Assembly (NCBI GenBank): GCA_029260375.1
Contig: JAJDDI010000034.1
Span: 1 to 49,031 of the forward strand
Origin: Phycisphaerales bacterium
GTDB taxonomy: Bacteria > Planctomycetota > Phycisphaerae > Phycisphaerales > UBA1924
Direction of reading: 5' to 3'
DNA: 49,031 bases
Shown piece by piece: positions 7,081 to 15,124 of the stretch. The notes below the pieces were generated by a model, which worked only from the letters and a program-made list of their open reading frames with translations, was not told the origin of the DNA and made no database searches. Both the position numbers and the translations under genes were made by a program. Position 1 is the stretch's first letter; each line of letters begins with the position of its first letter.

Positions 7081-8040
7081 ATGACGGCGACGACCCCGGC
7101 AGCCATCCCCCAGAGCGCCGGCCCGAATGCGATTGATCGGATTGCGAGCGACCCCGTGGGCGAGTTCACCAACACGGCGGGCGGGGTGTGGCGGTTCAAG
7201 CTTTTCGCGATCGACAACGCGGATGTGACGGTCGGGCAGCTGGTGATCGCGCTGGTGATGCTGATCGTGGGGGTGGTGGTTGCGCGGGCGGTGAGCGCGT
7301 ACGTGGGGAGGCGGGCGCTGCCGCGGCTCAGGATTGAGCGCGGGGCGTCGGCGGCGATCCAGACGATTGTGTACTACCTGCTGCTGACGATCGCGGTGAT
7401 GCTGGCGGTGAACACCGCGGGCGTGCCGATGACGGTGTTCACGATATTCGGCGGCGCCCTGGCGCTGGGCATCGGGTTCGGCAGCCAGAACATTGTGAAC
7501 AACTTCATCTCGGGGCTGATCCTGCTCATCGAGCGTCCGATCAGTGTGGGACAGCTTGTTGAGGTGAACGGGAACCGGGGCACGGTTCAGAAGATCGGCG
7601 CCCGCTCGACGCACATGCAGGGGTACGAGGGGAAGACGGTGATCATCCCCAACAGCGCGCTGCTCGAGTCGGCGGTGACGAACTATGACGAGCCGGACCC
7701 GCGGTTCCGGAGTCAGATCGGCGTGGGCGTGGCGTACGGGTCAGACACGGCGGTCGTCCGGGGTCTGCTGCTGCGGGCGGCTCAGGAGCACGAGCGGGTG
7801 CTCGAGACGCCGCAGACGCTGGCGCTGTTCCAGGAGTTCGGGGACAACGCGCTGATGTTCGGGCTGCACGTGTGGGTCAAGCCCAGGTCCACGCAGGATC
7901 GGCTCGAGATCGAGAGCGACCTGCGGTACCGGATCGATGAGCTGTGCCGTGAGGCGGGGGTGTCGATCGCGTTCCCGCAGCGGGATGTGCACCTGAACAC
8001 GCTGGCGCCGCTGGAGGTGCGGGTTATGCGGGAGGGGTGA
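7081..8040 (+). CDS. MscS-family mechanosensitive ion channel
   Basis: 319 residues. Transmembrane helices are at about residues 48-70 and 92-115, followed by the pore-lining TM3 with the Gly/Ala-rich stretch FGGALALGIGFGSQNIVNNFISGLILL. The beta domain follows (ISVGQLVEVNGNRGTVQKIGARSTHM, then KTVIIPNSALLESAVTNY), then the cytoplasmic cage domain. Such channels open under membrane tension to release solutes during osmotic downshock. It is the last gene of the forward run; its end overlaps the convergent gene at 8024-8524 by 17 bp. Confidence 0.93.
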   Translation: MTATTPAAIPQSAGPNAIDRIASDPVGEFTNTAGGVWRFKLFAIDNADVTVGQLVIALVMLIVGVVVARAVSAYVGRRALPRLRIERGASAAIQTIVYYLLLTIAVMLAVNTAGVPMTVFTIFGGALALGIGFGSQNIVNNFISGLILLIERPISVGQLVEVNGNRGTVQKIGARSTHMQGYEGKTVIIPNSALLESAVTNYDEPDPRFRSQIGVGVAYGSDTAVVRGLLLRAAQEHERVLETPQTLALFQEFGDNALMFGLHVWVKPRSTQDRLEIESDLRYRIDELCREAGVSIAFPQRDVHLNTLAPLEVRVMREG

Positions 8041-8524
8041 GGGCCTGGTCGATGCCCGCGCGGATGCGGTTCATCTGCGGATCGGCGACGACCTGGCCGA
8101 GGTGGGAGATCCAGTAGAGGGCGCCGGCGAGCAGGAAGCAGGCGGGGATGACGAGCCAGGCGCTGGGGGTCTTGTCCATGAGCAGCTGTGCGAGGCCCCA
8201 GGTGAGGGCGGCGCCGCTGATGGCGCCCAGGGCCAGACCCGAGAAGATGACGGCGGACCAGATGCTGGGGTGGGGGTTGAAGCGTCCGTGGACGAGGCAG
8301 GCGTCGGAAGCCGTGTCTGGCTGATCGCGGACATCGAGGGTGAGCCAGGGTGACCAGAAGTGGCGGTCGCGGTCGCAGACGGTGAGGGTGAGGTTGTTTC
8401 CCAGGGCGCGGCCTTCGAAGGGGCACTGGGCGTGGGCGACCCATTGCGAGAGCTGGGCGGCGACTTCGTCGCGCGGGCGATCGAGGGGGATGTCGAAGGT
8501 TGGGCCGAGGACGACGCGGAGCAT
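8024..8524 (-). CDS. Hypothetical protein with two transmembrane helices
   Basis: 166 residues, family not recognised. A soluble N-terminal part of about 85 residues (PLDRPRDEVAAQLSQWVAHAQCPFEG, then NLTLTVCDRDRHFWSPWLTLDV) is followed by two membrane helices (about 90-110 and 121-140) and a short cytosolic tail. The N-terminal part could be an SRPBCC-like or binding domain, but no signature is clear. It ends inside the MscS gene (17-bp convergent overlap). Confidence 0.7.
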   Translation of the reverse strand: MLRVVLGPTFDIPLDRPRDEVAAQLSQWVAHAQCPFEGRALGNNLTLTVCDRDRHFWSPWLTLDVRDQPDTASDACLVHGRFNPHPSIWSAVIFSGLALGAISGAALTWGLAQLLMDKTPSAWLVIPACFLLAGALYWISHLGQVVADPQMNRIRAGIDQALTPPA

Positions 8525-8590
8525 GGTCGTGTTCCGGCGGGGAAGAATGTGAAAGACCCGGGCGCGCGGGTGGGCGCGTCCGGGGTGGTG

Positions 8591-9151
8591 CTACCAGGGG
8601 GCGAAGTCGAAGGTCTGGCCTCCGACGGAGGCCTCGAACATGAGGCCGCCGGTGGACATGGTGAAGACGGCGACGCCGTCCTGGTAGGTGGCCTTGGAGG
8701 CGGAACCTTCCTGGGCGGCGATGGCGTTGAGGTTGGCGGCGAGCTCGAAGGAGCCGTCGGTGAAGTCGGCGAGGGTCTGGGCGTCTTCGAAGAAGATGAC
8801 CTCACGGAAGGACTGGCCGCCGAGCTGGAGGCCGACGGTGCCCTGGGCGAGGCGTGAGTTGCCGGAAGAGACGCCCTGGTCGTAGACGACGCCCTGGCCG
8901 CCGGCGCCGCCGACACCGATGCCGACCTTCTCGACACGGGGGAAGACGGCGTAGCCGTAGGCGTGGTCGAACCAGAGCTCGAGGCCCGGGTCGGCCTCTT
9001 TGAATGCGGCGATGGCGACGCCGACGTCGGTGAAGAGCTGGTCCTTGTCGGCCTCGGCGGTGCGAGTGGCGGCGCAGCCGGAGATGGTTGCGTACGCGGA
9101 GAGGGTGGCGAGTGCGGCCGCGGCGAGGATCGCCGCACGGTTGCGTGTCAT
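8591..9151 (-). CDS. SYLF/Ysc84-domain lipoprotein
   Basis: 186 residues from the ATG at 9151, with AAGGAG 8 nt upstream. The signal peptide ends in a lipobox I-S-G-C (about residue 26). The mature part is a SYLF (Ysc84) lipid-binding domain: DKDQLFTDVGVAIAAFKEAD, HAYGYAVFPRVEKVGIGVGGAGGQGVVY, GQSFREVIFFEDAQTLADF, and a C-terminal repeat of Gly-containing strands ending in FDFAPW. SYLF domains bind phosphoinositides in eukaryotes; the bacterial role is unknown. Anchoring in the outer or inner membrane is inferred from the lipobox. Confidence 0.88.
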   Translation of the reverse strand: MTRNRAAILAAAALATLSAYATISGCAATRTAEADKDQLFTDVGVAIAAFKEADPGLELWFDHAYGYAVFPRVEKVGIGVGGAGGQGVVYDQGVSSGNSRLAQGTVGLQLGGQSFREVIFFEDAQTLADFTDGSFELAANLNAIAAQEGSASKATYQDGVAVFTMSTGGLMFEASVGGQTFDFAPW

Positions 9152-9255
9152 ATTGAAACTCCTTCCCACACCACGCCCGCCCGGGAGAGGCCGGGCGATT
9201 CAGAGAGCGTGGTATGGCAGTTTAGCGGGATGGCGGGGTGTGAGAGCAGCAAGAT

Positions 9256-9274
9256 GGCAGGCGGGACGCCTGCC
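9256..9274 (-). repeat. GGA-loop palindrome, copy 1 (3' end of the RluA gene)
   Basis: Perfect 8-bp stem with a 3-nt GGA loop on the plus strand, followed by CCCACC. Read on the minus strand it is GGTGG + stem + TCC loop + stem, directly downstream of the pseudouridine synthase. It has the same design as 11842-11862 and 22985-23001, with a different stem sequence. Possible mRNA 3' end or terminator. Confidence 0.55.
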
Positions 9275-9290
9275 CCACCCAGTGGCGTGA

Positions 9291-10052
9291 TCAGAAGGGG
9301 GCGGGGCTGTGGAACTTGAGCCATTGGCCGTCTTCGGGGGCGAAGAAGGCGAGCATGTCGGCGTGGAGGAGGAGGCGGTCGGCGCCGACGCCCCCGGCGT
9401 AGAGGGTGTCGCCGGCGATCGGGGCGCCGAGGCCGCCGCGGCAGGGCCAGGCGCAGCGGTGGGTGTACACGTCGGGCGGGGGCGCGTCCACGAGGCAGCG
9501 GCGCGTGGCGGCGTGGACGCGGAGCTGGTGGGTGCGCCCGGTGACGGGGCGGAAGCTCACGCGGGTCCGTCCGTTGCGGCGCTGGGTCACGCGGTAGAGC
9601 GTGCGGGCGGGCTTGCCCAGGCGGAAGTTGGCGTGCTGACGGGGGCGGTTGGGCCAGTCCACGATGAGGGGCAGGTCGATGGCGCCCTCGTCGTGCTCGA
9701 TGTCGCCCAGCAGCTCGGCGGTGTAGGTTTTGGCGGTCTTGCGGTGCATGAACTGGCGGGAGAGGGCGCGGTGGGCGTTGCGGTTGAGGGCGACGAGCAT
9801 GATGCCGCTGGTGTCCATGTCGAGGCGGTGGACGATGATCGGGCAGTCGTAGACGCTGAACATGTCCTGGGCGCGGATCTCGACGGAGTCCTTGCGGGCG
9901 GGGTCGTCCTGCCAGCCCTTGGCGGGGATGGAGCGGAGGCCGGCGGGCTTGTCGATGACGATGAAGTCGTCGCACTCGTGGAGGATGTTCAGGGGCGGGG
10001 CGGGCACGGGGGAGTGTAGATCGGCGGGGCGGGGGCGCGAACGATCTCGCAT
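9291..10052 (-). CDS. RluA-family pseudouridine synthase
   Basis: 253 residues from the ATG at 10052; a GTG at 10007 is an alternative, since the family-like sequence begins only at about residue 22 (NILHECDDFIVIDKPAGL). Catalytic motif HRLDMDTSGIMLVA is at about 95-108, with Asp as the nucleophile; KTYTAELLG, GRTHQLRVHAA and IAGDTLY follow in the expected order. No S4 domain is present. It converts uridine to pseudouridine in rRNA or tRNA; the target site cannot be told. The start codon overlaps the start of divergent tagI (shared CATG at 10050-10053). An insertion with several His/Cys residues follows the GRTHQLRVH motif. Confidence 0.88.
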   Translation of the reverse strand: MRDRSRPRPADLHSPVPAPPLNILHECDDFIVIDKPAGLRSIPAKGWQDDPARKDSVEIRAQDMFSVYDCPIIVHRLDMDTSGIMLVALNRNAHRALSRQFMHRKTAKTYTAELLGDIEHDEGAIDLPLIVDWPNRPRQHANFRLGKPARTLYRVTQRRNGRTRVSFRPVTGRTHQLRVHAATRRCLVDAPPPDVYTHRCAWPCRGGLGAPIAGDTLYAGGVGADRLLLHADMLAFFAPEDGQWLKFHSPAPF

Positions 10053-10647
10053 GAGCGAGAGCGACGGGCGACAGCGGTGCGTATGGGCCAGAGCGGGGAT
10101 CGAGCGGGACTATCACGATCTGGAGTGGGGTGTGCCCGAGCGGGACGCGGCGCGGCTGTTCGAGATACTCACGCTCGAGGGGGCGCAGTCGGGGCTGAGC
10201 TGGCGGACGATCCTGGGCAAGCGTGAGAACTACCGGCGGGCGTTTTACGGGTTCGATGTCGAGCGTGTGGCCAGGATGGGCGAGCGCGAGGTCGGGGGGA
10301 TGCTGGGCGAGCAGGACACGGGGCGGGCGGTCGTGCGGCACCGGGGGAAGATCGAGAGTGTTCTGAATAACGCGCGGGTGATCCTGGCGATGGGCGAGGC
10401 GGGGATCGGGCTGAGCGAACACCTGTGGGGGTTCGTGGATGAACAAACGTTCACGAACAGGTTCCGTTCGCCGCGTGAGATTCCCGCTCAGACGGAGTTG
10501 TCCAAGGCCATGAGCCGGGATCTGAAGAAGCGTGGGTTCCGGTTTGTGGGCCCGACGACGTGTTATGCATTCATGCAGGCGGTGGGGATGGTCAACGACC
10601 ATCAGACGGACTGCTTCCGGCACGCCGAGGTGGGAACCGGCGGCTAG
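10051..10647 (+). CDS. tag: DNA-3-methyladenine glycosylase I
   Basis: 198 residues, close to the 187 of the E. coli enzyme. It excises 3-methyladenine from alkylated DNA in base-excision repair. RCVWA (Cys10) and YHDLEWGVP (His22) supply the first pair of zinc ligands, and NDHQTDCFRH near the C-terminus supplies the second His and Cys. FEILTLEGAQSGLSWRTIL carries the conserved glutamate helix, and GFRFVGPTTCYAFMQAVGMVNDH is diagnostic of the family. The ATG at 10051 coincides with the divergent RluA start; the long open frame upstream is discounted. It is followed 32 bp later by apaG. Confidence 0.95.
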   Translation: MSESDGRQRCVWARAGIERDYHDLEWGVPERDAARLFEILTLEGAQSGLSWRTILGKRENYRRAFYGFDVERVARMGEREVGGMLGEQDTGRAVVRHRGKIESVLNNARVILAMGEAGIGLSEHLWGFVDEQTFTNRFRSPREIPAQTELSKAMSRDLKKRGFRFVGPTTCYAFMQAVGMVNDHQTDCFRHAEVGTGG

Positions 10648-10679
10648 CATTGGGCGGACCGGAGTGTGTGGAGGGTCCG

Positions 10680-11099
10680 ATGGAACGCAAGAACGAGTCG
10701 GAGCAGTTGAGCGAGGGCATCCGCGTGATCGCGCGCCCCGTGTACCTTGCGGACCATTCGGACCCGGACCACGAGAACCCGCGCGCTCGGCGGTTTGCCT
10801 TCGGGTACACGATCATCATCCGCAACGAGGGGACCGAACCGGCGCGGCTGATGCGCCGGCACTGGGTGATCGTGGACGCCAACGGCGAGCGTCAGGACGT
10901 GCAGGGCGAGGGCGTGATCGGCGAGCAGCCGTACCTGGAGCCGGGCGACGAGTTCGAGTACACGAGCTGGGCGCCGATCCACACCGCGTGGGGCACGATG
11001 GAAGGCTCGTACACGATGCGCCGCGACGATGGGTCGTACTTCGAAGCGGGTGTCGGGCGGTTCTATCTCGTGGCGGCGTTGGAGACGGCGTCGGTGTGA
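10680..11099 (+). CDS. apaG: ApaG-domain protein
   Basis: 139 residues from the ATG at 10680, with GGAGGG 5-10 nt upstream. The FN3-like ApaG fold is clear: IRVIARPVYL, RRFAFGYTIIIRNEGTEPARLMRRHWVIVDANGE, VQGEGVIGEQPYLEPGDEFEYTSWAPI, GTMEGSYTMRR and the closing strand FYLVA. The Gly-x-Gly-x-x-Gly-x-x-P motif is GEGVIGEQP. The family was linked to Co2+/Mg2+ phenotypes in Salmonella, but its molecular role is unsettled. Probably co-transcribed with tag. Confidence 0.94.
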   Translation: MERKNESEQLSEGIRVIARPVYLADHSDPDHENPRARRFAFGYTIIIRNEGTEPARLMRRHWVIVDANGERQDVQGEGVIGEQPYLEPGDEFEYTSWAPIHTAWGTMEGSYTMRRDDGSYFEAGVGRFYLVAALETASV

Positions 11100-11110
11100 C
11101 GACGGACGCG

Positions 11111-11725
11111 TCAGCCGGGCTTCTTGGTCACGATCGAGGCGCGCACCACCAGCAGCATTGAAATCGGCTGACCGGTCTCGGGATCGACCGACGAGAGATC
11201 GACGGCGATGACGCCTGCGTTGTTGAGTGTGATCGCGGAGGACCATTCGAGCGCGGACGACTCGTCGGCGCTCGCCAGGCCCAGCGCGACACCGGTCCGG
11301 ATGACGTCCTTGTCCAGCACGGACGGGCTGACCACCAGCTCAAGCGTTCCCACCGGGAGAGTCATTGTGAGGGTGGCTTCCTCATTGTGCTGCGCGGCGA
11401 GCGCGGGGGTGAGCCAGATGTCTGTCGGCCCGGCGGCATTCCCGGCTTTGTTCAGGAGCGCGGCGAATGCGGCGTGGTCGATGGATTTGGCGCCGTCGGG
11501 ACCGAGCTTGAGACCATCGCGGAGCAGATCCACGGCGGATGGGGCTGGCGAGGAAGGCGCGGCGCTGACGAGCGCGAGCTGGACCAAGACCGTTCGTGGG
11601 TCTGCGTTGCCACCCCGGTAGGACTTGCCGAGTCCGCCTCCGGAGAGAATGGCGGCCGTGATTGCGAGGGTAAAGGCGACAAGCAAGAACGCGGCGGCGA
11701 GACGGGCGGCCTGGAAGATCTTCAT
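11111..11725 (-). CDS. Hypothetical exported/membrane-anchored protein
   Basis: 204 residues from the ATG at 11725, chosen because a strong AAGGAGG lies just upstream; the frame is open further but lacks such a site. One N-terminal hydrophobic segment (residues about 9-30) serves as signal anchor. The rest, LVQLALVSAAPSSPAPSAVDLLRD to the C-terminus, is soluble, with no Cys and no motif I recognise. The C-terminal half (SAITLNNAGVIAVDLSSVDPETGQPISMLLVVRASIVTKK) looks like beta strands. Function unknown. Confidence 0.7.
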   Translation of the reverse strand: MKIFQAARLAAAFLLVAFTLAITAAILSGGGLGKSYRGGNADPRTVLVQLALVSAAPSSPAPSAVDLLRDGLKLGPDGAKSIDHAAFAALLNKAGNAAGPTDIWLTPALAAQHNEEATLTMTLPVGTLELVVSPSVLDKDVIRTGVALGLASADESSALEWSSAITLNNAGVIAVDLSSVDPETGQPISMLLVVRASIVTKKPG

Positions 11726-11841
11726 CGGAAACCTCCTTGGTGGGGCATTCAGATTGTGCGTCCGTCGCGACGGTGTTGCTGACAAAGATACGCGTTGGGA
11801 ATGTTGTGGTTCTCGTTTCTCTTGCTGAAACTGCTCTGGGC

Positions 11842-11862
11842 GGGAGGGCTGGAAGCCCTCCC
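11842..11862 (-). repeat. GGA-loop palindrome, copy 2 (3' end of the Rieske gene)
   Basis: Perfect 9-bp stem (11842-11850 with 11854-11862) and GGA loop, followed by CCTCC. It lies 13 bp past the stop of the Rieske oxygenase gene in that gene's direction. Same design as the hairpins at 9256 and 22985. Confidence 0.55.
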
Positions 11863-11874
11863 CTCCAAGACCAG

Positions 11875-12969
11875 TCAGTCGTTGAGACGCCCGGCCAGCA
11901 CTCGATGGAAGTGATGCACGCACTGCTCGCGGGTCGGTGAGTACCGGCCTGTGGTGTAGTGGCGCGAGCCGATGGAGCGTTGGATCTGCTCGACGACGGA
12001 CTCGTCCTCGCGCTGCACGCGGTCCAGGTCGGCGCCGGCGCCGCGGTCGAGGCGGGACCTGTCCCAGACGTAGGGCAGGAAGCGGATCTTGCAGCGATCA
12101 AGGCCCAGGGGCTGGACGTCGTTGAGCGAAACGCCCCAGGGGTAGACGTTGATCATGGTGGTCGGGAAGAGCCAGTAGTAGTACGCGGCGATGTCACGCC
12201 CGTGGTCGGGGTGGCCCTTGGGGATGTCGAAGGTGTCGTCGGCGCCCGAGGCGACGCCCAGTTGGAGGCTGGAGAGCGGGTAGAGCTCGTGCTCGTAGGC
12301 GCCATAGTCGAGGGCCTGGGCGAGCGAGGCGTGGACGAAGGGGATGTGGAAGCCCTCGAGGTAGTTCTCGACGTAGAGCGCCCAGTTGGCGCGGACGAGG
12401 TAGTCGCGGGCTCGCGTCGGCTCGAAGCGCGCCTGGTTGAAGGGGAGGAAGTTGACGCGGGCGTCCATCTCTTGCGTGAGCTGCTCGAGCGTGTGCTCGG
12501 GGTCGAGGGAGGCGAAGCGGAGGCCCTGCCAGGCCCCGTGCGGGATCTGTCGGAGGTTGTCTTCGGGGCGGGGGAAGCTCTGGCAGGCGTTGAACTCGGG
12601 CATGGAGCGGAAGGCGCCGTCCATGTCGAACTGGCGCCCGTGGTAGCGGCAGGTGAGCTTCTTCTCGCAGCCGGGGTGCTCGACGAGGGTCATGGCGCGG
12701 TGGGTGCAGACGTTGGAGAGGCAGTGGATCTGGTCGCGGGCGTCGCGGGTGAGGACGAGGGGCTCGTTGAGGCAGCCCTCGAGGAAGGAGAGGGGGAGGG
12801 TCGCGCCGGGGATGCGGAGGTCGGCGTCGTGGGCGATGGGGCGCCAGGTGCGGGCGAGGACGCGCTCGGTGAGGCGCTGGTAGACGTCGGGATCGGTGTA
12901 GAGCCAGCCGGGGGGGGTCTGGGCGAGGGTGATGTCTGGGTCGATGTCGAGTGGGCGGGGGTTGGGCAT
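11875..12969 (-). CDS. Rieske-type aromatic-ring-hydroxylating oxygenase, alpha subunit
   Basis: 364 residues from the ATG at 12969; the upstream open frame looks non-coding. The Rieske [2Fe-2S] ligands are Cys88-x-His90 (NVCTHRAM) and Cys107-x-x-His110 (LTCRYHGRQF). The mononuclear-iron site is in ENYLEGFHIPFVH: His208 and His213, with a carboxylate probably in REDESVVEQIQ near the C-terminus. This places it in the alpha-subunit family that includes choline monooxygenase and glycine-betaine/carnitine demethylating oxygenases. No reductase gene is adjacent, so electrons must come from elsewhere. Substrate unknown. Confidence 0.92.
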   Translation of the reverse strand: MPNPRPLDIDPDITLAQTPPGWLYTDPDVYQRLTERVLARTWRPIAHDADLRIPGATLPLSFLEGCLNEPLVLTRDARDQIHCLSNVCTHRAMTLVEHPGCEKKLTCRYHGRQFDMDGAFRSMPEFNACQSFPRPEDNLRQIPHGAWQGLRFASLDPEHTLEQLTQEMDARVNFLPFNQARFEPTRARDYLVRANWALYVENYLEGFHIPFVHASLAQALDYGAYEHELYPLSSLQLGVASGADDTFDIPKGHPDHGRDIAAYYYWLFPTTMINVYPWGVSLNDVQPLGLDRCKIRFLPYVWDRSRLDRGAGADLDRVQREDESVVEQIQRSIGSRHYTTGRYSPTREQCVHHFHRVLAGRLND

Positions 12970-13216
12970 GTGGCTGATCGCTTTCTGGGCGTGCGAACGT
13001 GCAGCGTACATCGCGGAGCCTTGCCGGGACCGCGACGCGTGTGGGAGGGGATGGGGGCGGTTGCGCCCGGGAATCCGGGAAAAGAGAGGGTCTCGGGGCG
13101 TGTGTTGTGAGAGACTGTGGGGTGGCGCGCAGAAGCGTGTTTGAACAGGGCAGTCTTGGCGACGCCGGGTGGGGAGAGCGGAGCGTCGGCGGAACGGGCC
13201 CTGGAAGGAGCCCGCG

Positions 13217-14968
13217 ATGAACACGCAGAATCATGCAACCGCAGCGTGCCGGCGACGACCGGTTCTGGCCTTGATCTCGGCGATTCTTGCGATGATCGGC
13301 GTGTGCGGCCCGGTCGCGGCGGAGGAGACGCCCTACTGGCGGACGACCCCGCCCACCAACGCGCGGCCCTCGTCGGCGGGGAGCGGGTGGACGAGCACGG
13401 GCGGGGGCAACTTCACGCTGACGATGCCGCCGGGCGGGAAGCTGTACATCGGGATCGAGAACTTCGACCAGGACAACGAGCAGAAGACCGTTGATCTGGT
13501 GATCAACCAGGTGACGGGCGACCCGGCGAACCCGGACAACACGCGGTGGTTGGCGCCGCGGTCGGTGGTGGGCGTGCGCCCGCTGCAGGGGAATGTCGCG
13601 GGTCACATGGCGATCAACAGCAACATTTACACGGCGAACCCGCCGTTCAGACACCTGTGCATGGTGTTCGAGCCGTGCCCTGAGTGGGAGTACGTGGAGT
13701 TCGAGAACATCTCGAGCGTGCCGCGGTCGTTCCGGCTGTACGCGAAGGTGGACTCGGAGTGCTCGGAGAAGCGGCGATCGTCGTCGGTGGGTGTGCCGCT
13801 GGACACGTTCGAGGTGGTGTGCGGGAAGTTCGGGGTGGACGGGCATTCGCTGGGGAACCCGCGGATCACGGAGGTGCAGATTTTCCCGTCGCAGCTGCAG
13901 GTGGACCTGGGCGCCCCGTTGTCGTTCGTCGCGCCGCCCCACACGGGGAACTGGACGCCTGACTACGCGTTCGTGACGGGGCTGGGGGATCCGGCGCCTC
14001 AGGGCGGGGCGCGGTTCGTGAGCGACGGTCCCGGGCTGACGCCGGCGGACGTGTACTCGACGAGCCTGCGGATGGTCGGGGGCAGCGACTCGCAGTACTC
14101 CGTGTTTGCGTTTGATGCGGACATCGGGCAGTGGCAGTCGTACCTGTTCACGAAGCTGGACCTGCCGTGGTACGAGGGGTTCGAGCACTACGACCCGCTG
14201 GATGACCCGCTGGGCGGGCTGCACGGGCAGGGCGGTTGGCAGGGCTGGGAGGACGACCCGGCGTTCGACGCGCCGCCCTCGGGGCAGCAGAGCAACGGTG
14301 GAGCTAAGTCGGTCAAAATCGGCGGCGACGCGGACCTGGTGCGTCCGTTCGGGGGCGCCGACGACGGCGCGTGGACGTTCGAGTGCTGGCAGTACATCCC
14401 GAGCAGCTTCGACAGCGCCGGCGGAGGGACGTTCGCGGGGACGTACTTCAACCTGCTCAACACGTACCCGGTGACGGGCGACAACAGCTGGTCGGTGCAG
14501 ATGCAGATCGACTCGAACGACGGGATGCTCAAGGTGTTCCACGGCGACGGGCTTGGCACGATCGACGTGCCGTACGAGACCGATCGCTGGGTCAAGATTC
14601 AGGTCGAAGTGGATCTGGCGGATGACTGGACGCAGATCTACTACGACGACGAGCTGGTCTCGGAGTACTCGTGGACCGGAGGGATCCTGGGCGACGGGGG
14701 CGGCGCCTTTGATATCGCTGCGGTGGACCTGTACGCGCAGGGATCGACGGACGTGTTCTACGACGACCTGGCGTTGACGCCGATCATCGAGCCGTGCGTG
14801 GCGGACCTGGCCGAGCCGTTCGGGTCGCTGGATTTCTCCGATGTGATCGCGTTCTTGACGGCATTTGGGGGTATGGAGGCCGCGGCGGACCTGGCCGAGC
14901 CGTTCGGGCAGTGGGACTTCTCGGATGTCGTGGCGTTCCTGACGGCGTTCGGGGAGGGGTGCCCGTGA
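13217..14968 (+). CDS. Large secreted protein with GC-type dockerin domain
   Basis: 583 residues from the ATG at 13217, with AAGGAG 9 nt upstream. A signal peptide covers about residues 1-37 (AMIGVCGPVAAEE). Two parts follow: a Cys-containing N-terminal region (to about residue 315) and a jelly-roll/LamG-like region (WYEGFEHYDPLDDPLGG ... FECWQYIP ... VDLYAQGSTDVFYDDLALTP), as in glycan-binding proteins. The C-terminus is a GC-type dockerin: two ADLAEPFG..DFSDV..FLTAFG repeats between a Cys and the final GCP. No catalytic motif was found. The protein is expected outside the cell or in the envelope. The agmatine-deiminase-like dockerin gene follows. Confidence 0.85.
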   Translation: MNTQNHATAACRRRPVLALISAILAMIGVCGPVAAEETPYWRTTPPTNARPSSAGSGWTSTGGGNFTLTMPPGGKLYIGIENFDQDNEQKTVDLVINQVTGDPANPDNTRWLAPRSVVGVRPLQGNVAGHMAINSNIYTANPPFRHLCMVFEPCPEWEYVEFENISSVPRSFRLYAKVDSECSEKRRSSSVGVPLDTFEVVCGKFGVDGHSLGNPRITEVQIFPSQLQVDLGAPLSFVAPPHTGNWTPDYAFVTGLGDPAPQGGARFVSDGPGLTPADVYSTSLRMVGGSDSQYSVFAFDADIGQWQSYLFTKLDLPWYEGFEHYDPLDDPLGGLHGQGGWQGWEDDPAFDAPPSGQQSNGGAKSVKIGGDADLVRPFGGADDGAWTFECWQYIPSSFDSAGGGTFAGTYFNLLNTYPVTGDNSWSVQMQIDSNDGMLKVFHGDGLGTIDVPYETDRWVKIQVEVDLADDWTQIYYDDELVSEYSWTGGILGDGGGAFDIAAVDLYAQGSTDVFYDDLALTPIIEPCVADLAEPFGSLDFSDVIAFLTAFGGMEAAADLAEPFGQWDFSDVVAFLTAFGEGCP

Positions 14969-15045
14969 GCAAAGCGGCGCAGAGGTGAATGCCCGTCTTG
15001 GAGAACGGGGGCGGGCGCGGTAGGATCTGGGCGAGAACTCTTTGA

Positions 15046-15071
15046 CCCGGCGGTCGGTCCCGGCCGCCGGG
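15046..15071 (+). terminator. Hairpin between the two dockerin genes
   Basis: 8-bp stem CCCGGCGG/CCGCCGGG around a 10-nt loop, followed by GTTTGTCTC. It could end transcription of the first dockerin gene or attenuate the second. Confidence 0.45.
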
Positions 15072-15124
15072 GTTTGTCTCTCCCGGGCCGGCAGCGGCCC
15101 TCCACGTTGAAGGTGAGGCGGAGC

